This document shows, piece after piece, positions 17,468 to 25,190 of a stretch of DNA of 64,000 bases. Every line of letters begins with the position of its first letter. Position 1 is the first letter of the stretch. This DNA comes from Variovorax atrisoli 110B (lineage in GTDB: Bacteria; Pseudomonadota; Gammaproteobacteria; Burkholderiales; Burkholderiaceae_C): assembly GCF_000382045.1 (NCBI RefSeq), contig NZ_KB907460.1:1-64000 (forward strand). Direction: 5' to 3'. The position numbers were made by a program, and so were the translations under genes. Below the pieces are notes generated by a model. The model saw nothing but the letters and a program-made list of their open reading frames with translations. It made no database searches and was not told the origin of the DNA.

Positions 17468-17737
17468 ATGTCGACATCCATGCAGGCGCGTGCCACGCAC
17501 GCGGGGGTTCGAATTCTTTTCATCGCCGCGGGCGCATTGCTGTTCGGCCTCGTCTCCAATTTCGTCTTGACCGCGATTGGCCATTGGTACGAGATGAACA
17601 TGGCGCGCAGCGAGTACGACCTCTCCGATTCCTTCATGATCGCCTTGCTGGTCCAGGCCCTTTGTGTTGTTGCCGGTGGAGTGACAGGCAACTGGCTGTA
17701 TCGGCGCTCGCGCATCAAGAAGGGCGTCGAGCGCTGA
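17468..17737 (+). CDS. Small two-helix inner-membrane protein
   Basis: The 89-residue product has two strongly hydrophobic segments, about 14-37 and 56-80, joined by a polar loop, and a basic C-terminus (YRRSRIKKGVER). No family was recognised. An AAGGGAGG-like purine run lies just upstream of the ATG. It stands alone between the DUF938 and HU genes. Confidence 0.6.
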   Translation: MSTSMQARATHAGVRILFIAAGALLFGLVSNFVLTAIGHWYEMNMARSEYDLSDSFMIALLVQALCVVAGGVTGNWLYRRSRIKKGVER

Positions 17738-17954
17738 AGGGTAATCGGCCTGTTGCACGCGGCGGGCAATGCCTTCGCGTTGCTCGCCCCGATGCTCGAT
17801 TTCTGCGCACCCCCGTGCATCGATCACGATGTTTCACTTTTGAAACGCATCGGCGCTCCACCGCTTCCCGCGAGCGCGATTACATTCAAGCCCGGTGCGC
17901 ATTCGCGCCACCGTTTTTTTCCACCATCGATTCAAGCAAGAAAGAACATCCGTT

Positions 17955-18242
17955 TTGAACAAGACCGACCTCATCGCCGCCGTCGCCACGGACACCAACC
18001 TCAGCAAGGCCGATGCCGCTCGCGCGCTCGATTCCGTCATCGACAACCTGTCGCGCGCCCTGGCAAAGGGCGATACGGTGCAACTGATCGGCTTCGGCAC
18101 CTTCGCCGTGGCTGCCCGTCCCGAGCGTGAAGGGCGCAATCCCTCGACCGGCGAGAAGATGACCATCAAGGCCAGCAAGGCGCCGAAGTTCACCGCCGGC
18201 AAGGCGCTGAAGGACGCGGTCAACGCGCCCGCTGCCGAGTAA
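17955..18242 (+). CDS. HU-family DNA-binding protein
   Basis: The 95-residue histone-like protein carries the HU pattern: NKTDLIAAVA at the start, GFGTFAVAARPEREGRNPSTGE (the DNA-bending arm region) and a Lys-rich end. It bends and compacts DNA as a dimer. The start is taken as TTG at 17955, because the conserved family N-terminus (Met-Asn-Lys-Thr) begins exactly there and no ATG is available. A TTG start would limit translation. Confidence 0.9.
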   Translation: MNKTDLIAAVATDTNLSKADAARALDSVIDNLSRALAKGDTVQLIGFGTFAVAARPEREGRNPSTGEKMTIKASKAPKFTAGKALKDAVNAPAAE

Positions 18243-18272
18243 GCAGCCAGGAAAATAGACCCCAAAGAACGC

Positions 18273-18298
18273 GCAAGGGGCATGCACAGGCCCCTTGC
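18273..18298 (+). terminator. Terminator hairpin after the HU gene
   Basis: GCAAGGGGC and GCCCCTTGC form a 9-bp stem with an 8-base loop, about 30 bases after the HU stop codon. Confidence 0.65.
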
Positions 18299-18415
18299 CC
18301 GCACCCCCTCCGTGGCGTCCGCGCCGCAGTGCAGGCCGCGGAGGGCGGCCATCTTCAGGAAACCGTCGTATTCCGCGCTAGAGTTCGTGCAGGTTCACGA
18401 GCCCAGCCATCCGAC

Positions 18416-18958
18416 ATGTACGACGCGCCTGTGCCGACACCCTCATCCCCCACCACCTCGCAGCAGTGGCTGCTTCGGCTTCTTTCGATAGGAGCCTGCC
18501 TCCTGTTCATCGGCTGTGCCAGCAGCCCGCCCGGGCCCCGGCAAGGCGGCAGCCCCGGCGCCGTGATCGGCGGCACGAGCCTGCTGACGCCCGAGCAATC
18601 GAACAGCGTCGCGATCCACGCCCTGGGCCTCGTCGGCACGCCGTACCGCTACGGCGGCAACACGCCCGACGGCGGCTTCGACTGCAGCGGGCTCATCGGC
18701 TACGTGTATCTCAACAGCGTCGGCGAGGCTCCGCCGCGCACGGTGGCGCGCATGGCGGGCTTCGGCGCCCCGGTACCGATGTCGGAGCTTCGCACCGGCG
18801 ACCTCGTCCTGTTCGGCGCCTCCACGCCTTCGCATGCGGGCATCTACGTGGGCAATGGTCGCTTCGTGCATGCGCCTTCGACGGGCGGCGTTGTGCGGCT
18901 CGACCGGCTCGACGGCGTGTACTGGTCGCGCCAGGTGGTGCAGGCGCGGCGGCCATAG
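18416..18958 (+). CDS. NlpC/P60 family lipoprotein, cell-wall peptidase
   Basis: The 180-residue precursor has a lipoprotein signal with lipobox LFIGC at about residues 30-34, so it is likely lipid-anchored in the envelope. The NlpC/P60 domain shows the catalytic Cys (FDCSGLIGYVY), the His (PSHAGIYVGNGRFVHA) and supporting polar residues. It would cut peptide cross-bridges or stems of peptidoglycan. It is convergent with the DUF2894 operon. Confidence 0.88.
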   Translation: MYDAPVPTPSSPTTSQQWLLRLLSIGACLLFIGCASSPPGPRQGGSPGAVIGGTSLLTPEQSNSVAIHALGLVGTPYRYGGNTPDGGFDCSGLIGYVYLNSVGEAPPRTVARMAGFGAPVPMSELRTGDLVLFGASTPSHAGIYVGNGRFVHAPSTGGVVRLDRLDGVYWSRQVVQARRP

Positions 18959-18974
18959 GCGCAAGCGCGTGGGC

Positions 18975-19667
18975 TCAGCCCGGCCTGCTTCTGCCGCTCT
19001 TCTTCGCGGGTGAGCCTGCGGCACCTGCAGGTGCTGCTGCACCGGCATTCCCCCCCGCATTCAACTGTTCGACCCACGACAGCGCATCGACATACGCCAT
19101 GAACCGGTTGAGGTACTCCGGCGAGATGTCGCGCATCAGCGTGAGCGAGCGGTGCACGAGGTGGTGCGAGTTGAGCGGGCCGGCGTTCTCGGGCACCTTC
19201 GACAGCGACTGCGTCAGGCGCCGGTCGGCACTGAGCCTGGACCACGTGCTCTGGAAGTAGCGGATCGACTTGAGCTCGGGCGGGGGCGCTGCGGGTGAGG
19301 CTGCAGCCGCGGCGCCGGCCTTTGCGGGAGTCGGTGCGATCGGGGCATTGCCCGGCACCGGCGCATGTTGCGCGATGTGCTCGACGAGCTCCGCAAGAGC
19401 ACTCTGTTCCACGGTCGCCTTTTGCTCTTGCGGTTCCGGGCTTGCGGATTGTGACTTCTTCCGATCCTCCTCGTACGCCGCAAGAAGCGCCGCCACCTTG
19501 TCGTCCAGCATCTGCCGTGCCTCGCCGCCGTGCGCGGCGGCGCGCCTGGCCATCGCCTCGATGAAGCGGAAGCGCACCGGGTCGAAGCGCTGGTCGCCGC
19601 GTGCGAGGGCGGCGGCGACCAGCGCGCCGATGTCGCGTGCGGCTTCGCTGCCTTCGGTTTCAGTCAC
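18975..19667 (-). CDS. DUF2894 domain protein
   Basis: The 230-residue protein matches DUF2894, a family seen in Burkholderiales next to DUF802, OmpA-like and DUF3348 genes, as here. The middle is Ala/Pro-rich, and the conserved C-terminal half contains IRYFQSTWSRLSADRRL and HHLVHRSLTLMRDISPEYLNRFMAYVDALSWVEQL. No signal peptide or membrane segment is seen, so it is probably cytoplasmic. A GTG at 19667 that overlaps the previous gene by eight bases is the likely start. Function unknown; it may dock on the motor-like complex of the operon. Confidence 0.8.
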   Translation of the reverse strand: MTETEGSEAARDIGALVAAALARGDQRFDPVRFRFIEAMARRAAAHGGEARQMLDDKVAALLAAYEEDRKKSQSASPEPQEQKATVEQSALAELVEHIAQHAPVPGNAPIAPTPAKAGAAAAASPAAPPPELKSIRYFQSTWSRLSADRRLTQSLSKVPENAGPLNSHHLVHRSLTLMRDISPEYLNRFMAYVDALSWVEQLNAGGNAGAAAPAGAAGSPAKKSGRSRPG

Positions 19668-20334
19668 GGGGCTTGGCGTTGGCGTTGGCGTTGCTGGTGC
19701 CGCCGTTCGACGGGCGCGGCGTGGGCGCCATCTCCACGCGGCGGTTCTTCGAGCGGCCATCGGCATCGGCGTTCGACGCAACCGGCTGCTCGGAGCCGAA
19801 TGCCGCCGCGAAGATCGACGACGACGGAACCCCCGATTCGATCAGCGCGCGCGTCACGGTGAGCGCGCGCTGTGCCGAGAGCTCCCAGTTGTCGGCGAAC
19901 TGGCGCGCGTTGTCGCGCATCTGCCGGTCGTCGGTGAAGCCGCTCACCATCAGGATCTCGTCGCGCGACTTGAGGTAGGCGGTCAGCGGCGCCGCGAGGC
20001 TCCTGAGCAGCTGGCGGCCTTCGGGCTGCAGCTCTGCGGAGTTGAAGGCGAACAGCACGTTGCCGCTGATGCCGATGCGACCGTTGGTCAGCGTCACGCG
20101 GCCGGCGGCCAGCGGTGCAGCCAATGCCTGTTCGAACGTCTGCAATCGCTTGGCCTCGGCCTGCCGTTGCTTGACTTCGGTTTCCAGCTTCGACGCGAGT
20201 TCGAGCTGCATGCCGATCGCGCAAACGAGGATGAGCACGAAGGCACCGAGCAGGCCGGCCATGAGGTCGCCGAAGACGGCCCACACGGGCACGCCCGGTT
20301 CGTCGAAGCCGGCCTCGATGTCGTCGCGGATCAT
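19660..20334 (-). CDS. OmpA/MotB-like peptidoglycan-binding membrane protein
   Basis: The 224-residue protein has one membrane helix at about 17-42, containing Asp23 in FGDLMAGLLGAFVLIL. This matches the proton-carrying Asp of MotB/ZorB/ExbD-type stator subunits. A short coiled region follows, then an OmpA-like domain (about 95-205) with LFAFNSAELQPEG and SKNRRVEM for peptidoglycan anchoring. It overlaps the DUF802 gene by four bases (ATGA). The pair is predicted to form an ion-driven complex in the inner membrane. The physiological role is unknown. Confidence 0.85.
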   Translation of the reverse strand: MIRDDIEAGFDEPGVPVWAVFGDLMAGLLGAFVLILVCAIGMQLELASKLETEVKQRQAEAKRLQTFEQALAAPLAAGRVTLTNGRIGISGNVLFAFNSAELQPEGRQLLRSLAAPLTAYLKSRDEILMVSGFTDDRQMRDNARQFADNWELSAQRALTVTRALIESGVPSSSIFAAAFGSEQPVASNADADGRSKNRRVEMAPTPRPSNGGTSNANANAKPRD

Positions 20335-22961
20335 GCTTCGCTGTCCGCGGGCGCCTGCTGCGGCAGCTGGCGCTGCCGGTCGGCGATCTGCTGCATGTCT
20401 TCGACGATCTGCTTCTGCGACATGATGCTCAGGTCGATCACCTCGCGCGCCTGCGCGACGTAGTAGGCCAGCTGCTCGTCGCTGCGCGCGATGGACTTGC
20501 CCAGCGCGCCTTCGATGCGCTGCAGGTGGGCCGCAAGCTTGTCGTTCGACTGGCTGAAGAGCTGCACCGCGAGGCCGAAGGCCTCGCCCAGGCTGGCCAC
20601 TTCGACGGCGCTGCCGGTGATCTGAGCGGCGACCGAGGCCATCTTCTCGGACTCGGCATCGGCCCGCTCGGTGAAGCGGCTGCCCACGCGCTCCAGCATC
20701 TCGGCCGACGCCGACACCAGCGTGTCGATGGCGGTGCGCTGCTCGGTGGAGGCGTGGTTCACCGCATCGAGCAGGGTGGAGAGCGTCTCGAGGATGCGGC
20801 TGCGCTCCTCCAGCATCGCGTTGTCGCGCGCCATGCCGTCGGCCAGCTTCTGGCGCAGCTCGGTCACCACCTCGGCCGCGGCGCGCGGCGCTTCGGCCGC
20901 CGCCTGCAGCAGCTGGGCGATCTCGGCGACGGTGCTCCTGGCATGCGCTTCCGTTTGCGCGGACATGTCGCGCGCGGTCTGCGCCATGGTGTCGATGAGC
21001 TGCTTCTGCTGGCTCGCGCTGTGCTCGCCGGCCTGCTGCCATTCCTGGCGCAGCGCGGCGGCCATGTCGGTGAGCGACTGCGTCCAGGCCGAGAGGCGCA
21101 GCTCGTCGCGCGAGGTCATCTGCGACACGATCTCGGCCGCGGCGCGCGGTGCTTCCGACGCGGCCTGCAGCAGCTTCTCGATCTCGGCGATGGTGTTCTT
21201 CGCATGCGCTTCGTTCTGGGCCGACATCTCGTGCGCGGTCTGCGCCATGGCGTCGAGAAGCTGCTTCTGCTGGCTGCCGGTGTGCTCGCCGGCCTGCTGC
21301 CATTCCTGGCGCAGCGCGGCGGCCATGTCGGTGAGCGACTGCGTCCAGGCCGAGAGGCGCTGTTCGTCCCGCGAGGTCATCTGCGACACGATCTCTGCCG
21401 CGGCGCGCGGTGCCTCGGATGCGGCCTGCAGCAGCTTCTCGATCTCGGCGATGGTGTTCTTCGCGTGCGCCTCGGTCTGGGCCAGCATCTCGCGTGCGGT
21501 CTGCGCCATGGTGTCGAGCAGCTGTTGCTGCTGGCTCGCGTTGTGCGCGCCGGCCTGCTGCCATTCCTGCTGCAGCGAGGCGGCCATGGCGGTGATCGAC
21601 TGCGTCCAGGCGGCAAGGCGCTGTTCGTCGCGCGATGCCAGCTCGGTCTGCAGCGAGGCGTGCGACTTGTCGATGGACTGGAGCAGCGATGCGGAGTGCT
21701 GTTCGAAGGCCGCCGCAGCGGTCGACAGGGCCTGGTGCGCGTCACCCGAGAGCTTCTCGCTCACGCGCTGGTGCTGCGCGAGGGCGCTGCTCCAGCTGTC
21801 GGATACATTGCCCACGGCGCTTTCGAGGCGGGCGGAGACGCTCTCCACCAGCGCGGCGGAGCGCTGCTCGAAGGTCTGCGCGAAGTTGTCGTGGGAGCCG
21901 CGCATGTCGCCGGCCAGGGCTTCGCTGGTGCGCTGGTGTTCCGCGAGCGCGCTCTTCCAGGTGTCCGCCACGCGGGTGGTGCTGGCCTCGAAGCGGCTGG
22001 AGAGGCCGTCGAGCTGCTGCTGGACCGTCTTCGAGATGGTGTCGTGCAGTGCGACCGTCTCGCGCGCGATGCCGGCCATGGTGGCTTCGACCACGGGCTG
22101 GATCGCCGCGCCCGCGACGCGCGCGCTTTCGGTGAGGCTGTGCTTGAGCGACTGGTCGACCGAAGCGGCAAGGTTGCCGTAGACGGCCTCGGCCTTGCTG
22201 TGGAAGCTGTCCTGCCCGGCCACAAGACGCTCGTTCAGCGCCTGACTCTGGCGTTCCATCGCCAGCATCATGGCCTGCAGCTGGCCGACCAGTTCGGGCA
22301 TGGCATGGGCCTGCTGCTGCAGCAGCCTGAACGATTCTTCGCGCTGGTGGGTCTGCGAGAAGGGGCGCAGCACGGTGGCGATCCTGGTGTCGAGCAGTTG
22401 CGCCGCCTGCAGCCTCTCGCGGCGGCTCAGCGCCGAGGCTAGGCCCAGCATGGCCGATGCGGCCACGCCCGCCACCGAGGTGCCGAAAGCCAGGCCCAGG
22501 CCCTTGACGGGGGCCGATAGCGAATCGCGGATGGTCTGCAGGTCGGTCGAGCTTTCGAGCGCGATTCCGGTGCCGCGTAGCGTGACCACCATGCCGATGA
22601 AGGTGCCCAGCATGCCCAGCAGCACCAGGAAGCCGGCGAGGTAGGGCGTCAGCGCCGGGCCCGGCAGGCCCACGCGCTCACCCTCGATGCGCAGGCGCAC
22701 CGGGTTGCGCAGCGAAGGGTGAAGACCGTCGAGCCACGCGCCGAGGTTCTGGGGCGGCGCGGAGAGGCTGGACACGGCCTGCGTCAGCGTGCCGGTGGCC
22801 TGCTGGAAGCGGTGCAGTTCCAGCGCGCCGAGGATGTAGAAGGCACCGACGATCAGGGTGACGGCCAGCGCCAGCGAGTTGGTGCCGATGTAGCCGGCGC
22901 CCACCCAGCCGACGACGGCCAGGCCGGCGGCAAACACAGCGTATTGAAGGAATCGGGTCAT
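20331..22961 (-). CDS. DUF802 protein: MotA/TolQ/ZorA-like membrane core with long coiled tail
   Basis: The 876-residue protein has four predicted helices at about 5-25, 30-48, 106-128 and 153-176. The last two carry the MotA/TolQ/ExbB signature (GMLGTFIGMVVTLRG, then GTSVAGVAASAMLGLAS). After residue 200 it is a long, Gln/Glu/Ala-rich tail predicted to be helical. The tail contains three 87-residue repeats at 443-529, 530-616 and 617-703. A MotA-like core with a long cytoplasmic tail next to a MotB-like partner is the layout of ZorA/ZorB. It is co-transcribed with the OmpA-like, DUF2894 and DUF3348 genes. The role is unproven. Confidence 0.85.
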   Translation of the reverse strand: MTRFLQYAVFAAGLAVVGWVGAGYIGTNSLALAVTLIVGAFYILGALELHRFQQATGTLTQAVSSLSAPPQNLGAWLDGLHPSLRNPVRLRIEGERVGLPGPALTPYLAGFLVLLGMLGTFIGMVVTLRGTGIALESSTDLQTIRDSLSAPVKGLGLAFGTSVAGVAASAMLGLASALSRRERLQAAQLLDTRIATVLRPFSQTHQREESFRLLQQQAHAMPELVGQLQAMMLAMERQSQALNERLVAGQDSFHSKAEAVYGNLAASVDQSLKHSLTESARVAGAAIQPVVEATMAGIARETVALHDTISKTVQQQLDGLSSRFEASTTRVADTWKSALAEHQRTSEALAGDMRGSHDNFAQTFEQRSAALVESVSARLESAVGNVSDSWSSALAQHQRVSEKLSGDAHQALSTAAAAFEQHSASLLQSIDKSHASLQTELASRDEQRLAAWTQSITAMAASLQQEWQQAGAHNASQQQQLLDTMAQTAREMLAQTEAHAKNTIAEIEKLLQAASEAPRAAAEIVSQMTSRDEQRLSAWTQSLTDMAAALRQEWQQAGEHTGSQQKQLLDAMAQTAHEMSAQNEAHAKNTIAEIEKLLQAASEAPRAAAEIVSQMTSRDELRLSAWTQSLTDMAAALRQEWQQAGEHSASQQKQLIDTMAQTARDMSAQTEAHARSTVAEIAQLLQAAAEAPRAAAEVVTELRQKLADGMARDNAMLEERSRILETLSTLLDAVNHASTEQRTAIDTLVSASAEMLERVGSRFTERADAESEKMASVAAQITGSAVEVASLGEAFGLAVQLFSQSNDKLAAHLQRIEGALGKSIARSDEQLAYYVAQAREVIDLSIMSQKQIVEDMQQIADRQRQLPQQAPADSEA
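20853..21635 (-). repeat. Three tandem 261-bp repeats inside the DUF802 gene
   Basis: The same coding block occurs three times at exactly 261-base spacing; anchor positions 21061, 21322 and 21583 carry the same string. Each unit encodes 87 residues starting SRDE..RL.AWTQS and ending near AAAEIVSQM. The last two units are nearly identical in DNA and the first is more diverged, suggesting recent duplication. The repeats lengthen the coiled tail. Confidence 0.9.
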
Positions 22962-23674
22962 GGGGTCCTGGTGGCCTGGGTGCGAAGGGCATCGAGCAGC
23001 CCTTCGACCGGTTGAAATCGAAAATCAAGTTCGGCGAGCAGCACGTCCTGCGCGTCCTTGCGGAAGGTGTCGAGCCATGCGTCGGAGGGCGGGGCGGCAG
23101 GCTGTGCCTCGTCTTCCTCGCTCGCCGCCTCGGCGGCGGCCGCCTTGCGCAGCCGCTCGAAATGCCGCTCCAGCAGCCCCGGAACGGCCGACAGCAGGCT
23201 GTGCTCGCGTGCTTCCAGCACCTGCGCCATCACCACGTCGACCGAGGCCAGCCGCGCCATCGCGGGCGACCTGGCGGCCATGGCGGAGCGCAGCCTGCTG
23301 CGCAGCGAGCCCACGCCGGCTTCCATGGCCTGTTGCCGGGCGAGGTAGCGGCGGCGGTAGGGGGCGAAGTCGGAGGCTGCGTCCTTGCCGGCGCCGAAGG
23401 TGTTGTCTTCGACGATGGCATTGGCCAGCGCGGTACGCACGCGGCTGCATTCGTTTTCTTCGGTGTTGCGGGGAGCCCGGATGCCTGCCTGCGCCATCGC
23501 GGGCGCGCCGTCGAGCGCGGCCGACAGCGAGATCGCGTCGGTCCAGCCGAACCATTGGCTCAGCCGGTCGGCGGTGGGATTTGCAGGTTCGCGGACATCA
23601 GCCTCGGCCAGTCGGGAAAGCAAGCGAATGAGCGCCGAGCCGTTGAAACTTGTGCGCCTGAAAACTTGCCCCAT
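22958..23674 (-). CDS. DUF3348 family protein
   Basis: The 238-residue protein matches DUF3348 and is the first gene of the motor-like operon; its end overlaps the DUF802 start by four bases. The N-terminal half has RLSQWFGWTDAISLSAAL and a conserved FAPYRRRYLARQQAMEAGVGSLRSRLR; the C-terminal part is helical and charged. No signal or membrane segment is visible, so it is probably cytoplasmic. Function unknown. It could link the cytoplasmic tail of the DUF802 protein to a client. Confidence 0.82.
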   Translation of the reverse strand: MGQVFRRTSFNGSALIRLLSRLAEADVREPANPTADRLSQWFGWTDAISLSAALDGAPAMAQAGIRAPRNTEENECSRVRTALANAIVEDNTFGAGKDAASDFAPYRRRYLARQQAMEAGVGSLRSRLRSAMAARSPAMARLASVDVVMAQVLEAREHSLLSAVPGLLERHFERLRKAAAAEAASEEDEAQPAAPPSDAWLDTFRKDAQDVLLAELDFRFQPVEGLLDALRTQATRTP

Positions 23675-23821
23675 AACCTCCTGGACGCGTCTGACGGCGC
23701 CTGACCGAAAAACCCGGCAGTCTACAACAGCACCCTCAGTCCGAGGCTCTCCGGGCGCCTGTGCGGGGCGCCGGCTGTGTAACGAAATGCCTGTTTTCCA
23801 TCGCCGAGACCGCTGCCGGAA

Positions 23822-25102
23822 TCAACGCCTGGCGTCCGGCGACCGGACGTGCTCCGGCCGCACCCCCAGCCCCACGGCCCGGGCCGGCAGCCTGCGCAGC
23901 AGTGGCCAGCGCGCCAAGAGCCTCAGGGGCAAGGGCAGCGGCGCCTGGCGGTCCGGCGGCTCGCGGTCGAGCACGGCCATGAGCACGTTGTCCTGGATGA
24001 AGCGCTGCACGGCCTGGGTGACCTGCACGGGCCACTCCCTGCGGCGCTGCAGCTGGGGCAGCAGGGCGTCGATCTCCTTGTCGCTCGCGTCGCCGGCCAG
24101 CGCGGCCCACAGCAGGTTGGCGGCGGCCACCGCGTCCTGCACGGCGAGATTGATGCCGACGCCGCCCACCGGCGACATCGCATGCGCGGCATCGCCGATG
24201 CACAGCAGCCCGCGGCAGGACCAGCTCTCGAGCCGGTCGACCGTCACTTCGAGCAGCTTGACCGAGTCCCAGTCGGGCAGCGCCGCGGGCAGCCTGTCGA
24301 CCAGGAAGGGCGCGATGCGGCCGATCTCCCGGTGGAAGGCGCCGATGCCCCGTGCCTTGAGCGCATGGTGGCCGCCCTTGGGTATGACGAAGGCGCACTG
24401 CCAGTAGTCTCCGCGGTTCAGCGTCACGAGGATGCGGCCCCCCGCGATGTGGCCGCCGGTGGACGCCGGGTCTTCCTCGCGCCGCGGAATTGCCATCCAG
24501 AGCACGTCGATGGGCGCGCCGTAGCTGATGTGCGGCAGCGCCGCCGCGTCGCGCAGGGCCGAGTGCCGTCCGTCGGCGGCCACCACCAGCGAGGCGTGCA
24601 GCTCGACCTCGCGCGGCTGGCCGGCGCGGCGGTCGCGCCGCACCTTCACGCCGTTGACGCGGCCCTTTTCCTGCAGCAGGCCGATGGCCTCGGCATCGGT
24701 CCAGAGCTCGAAGCCCGGATAGCGCCGCGCCTCGTCGTACATGAAGTCCAGGAACTCCCACTGCGGCATCAGCACCAGGAACCTGCTGTGCGAGGGCAGG
24801 TGGGTGAAGTCGGCCACCGGCACGGTGCGGCCCTCGTAGCTGGCGCGCAGCTCGTCGACGCGGTCGTGGGGGCGCTGCAGGAAGGCGTCGAGCAGGCCCA
24901 GCTCGTGCAGCACCTCCAGCGTGGACGGGTGCACCGTGTCACCGCGGAAGTCGCGCAGGAAGTCGAGATGCTTCTCCAGTACGACCACCGGCACGCCGGC
25001 GCGGGCCAGCAGCAGGCCCAGCACCATGCCGGCAGGGCCGCCGCCTGCGATGCAGCAGCGCGGCGTCGGGGATTCGCTCGCTTGGGCGGTTGGCGTTTCC
25101 AT
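23822..25102 (-). CDS. FAD-dependent aromatic hydroxylase-like oxidoreductase
   Basis: The 426-residue class A flavoprotein has GxGxxG (IAGGGPAGMVLGLLLARAG) near residue 18, the DG motif (VVAADGRHSALRDA) and the GD motif (CIGDAAHAMSPVGGVGINLAVQDA). These are the three flavin and NAD(P)H fingerprints of the PheA/UbiH/PHBH family. It would hydroxylate an aromatic or related compound. It is monocistronic as far as can be seen. The substrate is not predictable. Confidence 0.85.
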   Translation of the reverse strand: METPTAQASESPTPRCCIAGGGPAGMVLGLLLARAGVPVVVLEKHLDFLRDFRGDTVHPSTLEVLHELGLLDAFLQRPHDRVDELRASYEGRTVPVADFTHLPSHSRFLVLMPQWEFLDFMYDEARRYPGFELWTDAEAIGLLQEKGRVNGVKVRRDRRAGQPREVELHASLVVAADGRHSALRDAAALPHISYGAPIDVLWMAIPRREEDPASTGGHIAGGRILVTLNRGDYWQCAFVIPKGGHHALKARGIGAFHREIGRIAPFLVDRLPAALPDWDSVKLLEVTVDRLESWSCRGLLCIGDAAHAMSPVGGVGINLAVQDAVAAANLLWAALAGDASDKEIDALLPQLQRRREWPVQVTQAVQRFIQDNVLMAVLDREPPDRQAPLPLPLRLLARWPLLRRLPARAVGLGVRPEHVRSPDARR

Positions 25103-25190
25103 GGCTCCGATCGATCGATCCGGTCGCGCCGCGGACGACGTGGCCTGTGTTGCACGGCACCGCCCGATGCGGGGGCTGGGCCCCCGGGGC

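Noticed and set aside
20853..21635. Regular DNA repeats as a possible CRISPR array
   Set aside because: The repeats are 261 bases long, contiguous, in frame and coding. There is no repeat-spacer pattern and there are no cas genes.
20526..22442. Long plus-strand open frame (over 600 codons) opposite the DUF802 gene
   Set aside because: It is a shadow of the repetitive, high-GC minus-strand gene. Its composition is unnaturally rich in Arg, Gly and His and it has no family features.
18975..23674. Calling the motor-like operon a true Zorya defence system
   Set aside because: There is no zorC, zorD helicase or zorE nuclease gene nearby, and the accessory genes are DUF2894 and DUF3348. Only the membrane pair resembles Zorya, so it is reported as an analogy.
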